Source: Rhynchopus sp. YZ270_cl-10
Lineage: Eukaryota > Euglenozoa > Diplonemea > Diplonemida > Diplonemidae
Assembly (NCBI GenBank): GCA_964035575.1
Contig: OZ037866.1
Span: 744,001-808,000 of the forward strand
Length of the DNA stretch: 64,000 nt
Reading direction: 5' to 3'
Notes under the pieces: model-generated
Database searches by the model: none
Seen by the model: only the letters and a program-made list of their open reading frames with translations
What the model was told of the DNA's origin: nothing
Position numbers and translations under genes: made by a program
Shown: positions 63,916-64,000 of the stretch, one piece after another
Numbering within the stretch: position 1 is the stretch's first letter
Layout: every line of letters starts with the position of its first letter

Positions 63916-64000
63916 CAGGGTTTTTTCTAGGGGGAGCGGGGGGGGACGCCGTCCCCCCCCAGATTTTGGGGGGAAACGCGTCCCCCCCCGGGGGGGGACG
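63916..64000. mobile_element. Left end of a hAT-type element, cut by the window edge
   Basis: CAGGGTTTTTTCTAGGGGGA, then alternating runs of G and C with GAC/GTC junctions. This is the same terminal pattern as the complete element at 14576 (CAGGGTTGTATCTAGGGGGG). Confidence 0.7.

Overview
This is nuclear DNA of a eukaryote, probably a flagellated protist. Host genes have GT-AG introns, large membrane adenylate cyclases and a WD40/EF-hand protein of a kind usually tied to cilia. Long non-coding stretches hold a LINE, hAT transposons, small inverted-repeat elements and satellites. Every host gene found is on the + strand, each start follows a pyrimidine-rich tract, and two genes lie only about 160 bp apart. 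Together with an ingi/I-like LINE this makes a euglenozoan, perhaps a diplonemid, my best guess. That is inference, with low to moderate confidence.

Layout: (1) 2-340, the 3' end of a probable SGNH/GDSL hydrolase. (2) 592-11752, adenylate cyclase 1 in four exons; its 7.3 kb third intron holds a permuted pair of repeat-bounded blocks, and the last exon (11639-11752) was found by matching the paralogues. (3) 11753-28750, a 17 kb repeat-rich gap with a hAT-type MITE (perfect 8-bp target duplication), two copies of a compound 7-bp/8-bp satellite and a 3.1 kb hAT element with a damaged transposase. (4) 28751-32707, adenylate cyclase 2. (5) 32708-46752, short hairpin repeats, a LINE inside a pair of inverted repeats, and a 0.84 kb inverted-repeat element. 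(6) 46753-48204, a TPR protein. (7) 48364-52001, adenylate cyclase 3. (8) 53558-63714, a WD40/EF-hand gene in three exons; intron 1 carries a palindrome-rich MITE, and intron 2 (5.6 kb) carries a 4.1 kb inverted-repeat element with two tandem arrays plus a 1.2 kb near-perfect palindrome. (9) 63916-64000, the left end of another hAT-type element.

The three cyclases share one plan: N-terminal membrane helix, large extracellular sensor, second helix, HAMP-like linker, a complete catalytic domain, then a degenerate second cyclase domain and a short conserved terminal exon. Their sensors have diverged widely while the catalytic DNA is nearly identical over several hundred bases, as expected from gene conversion. 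The most unusual aspects are this domain-limited homogenisation, a group of elements with CA...TG ends, about 6-bp target duplications and subterminal arrays of short palindromes, and several families of small interspersed hairpins whose stems vary while a loop motif is kept.
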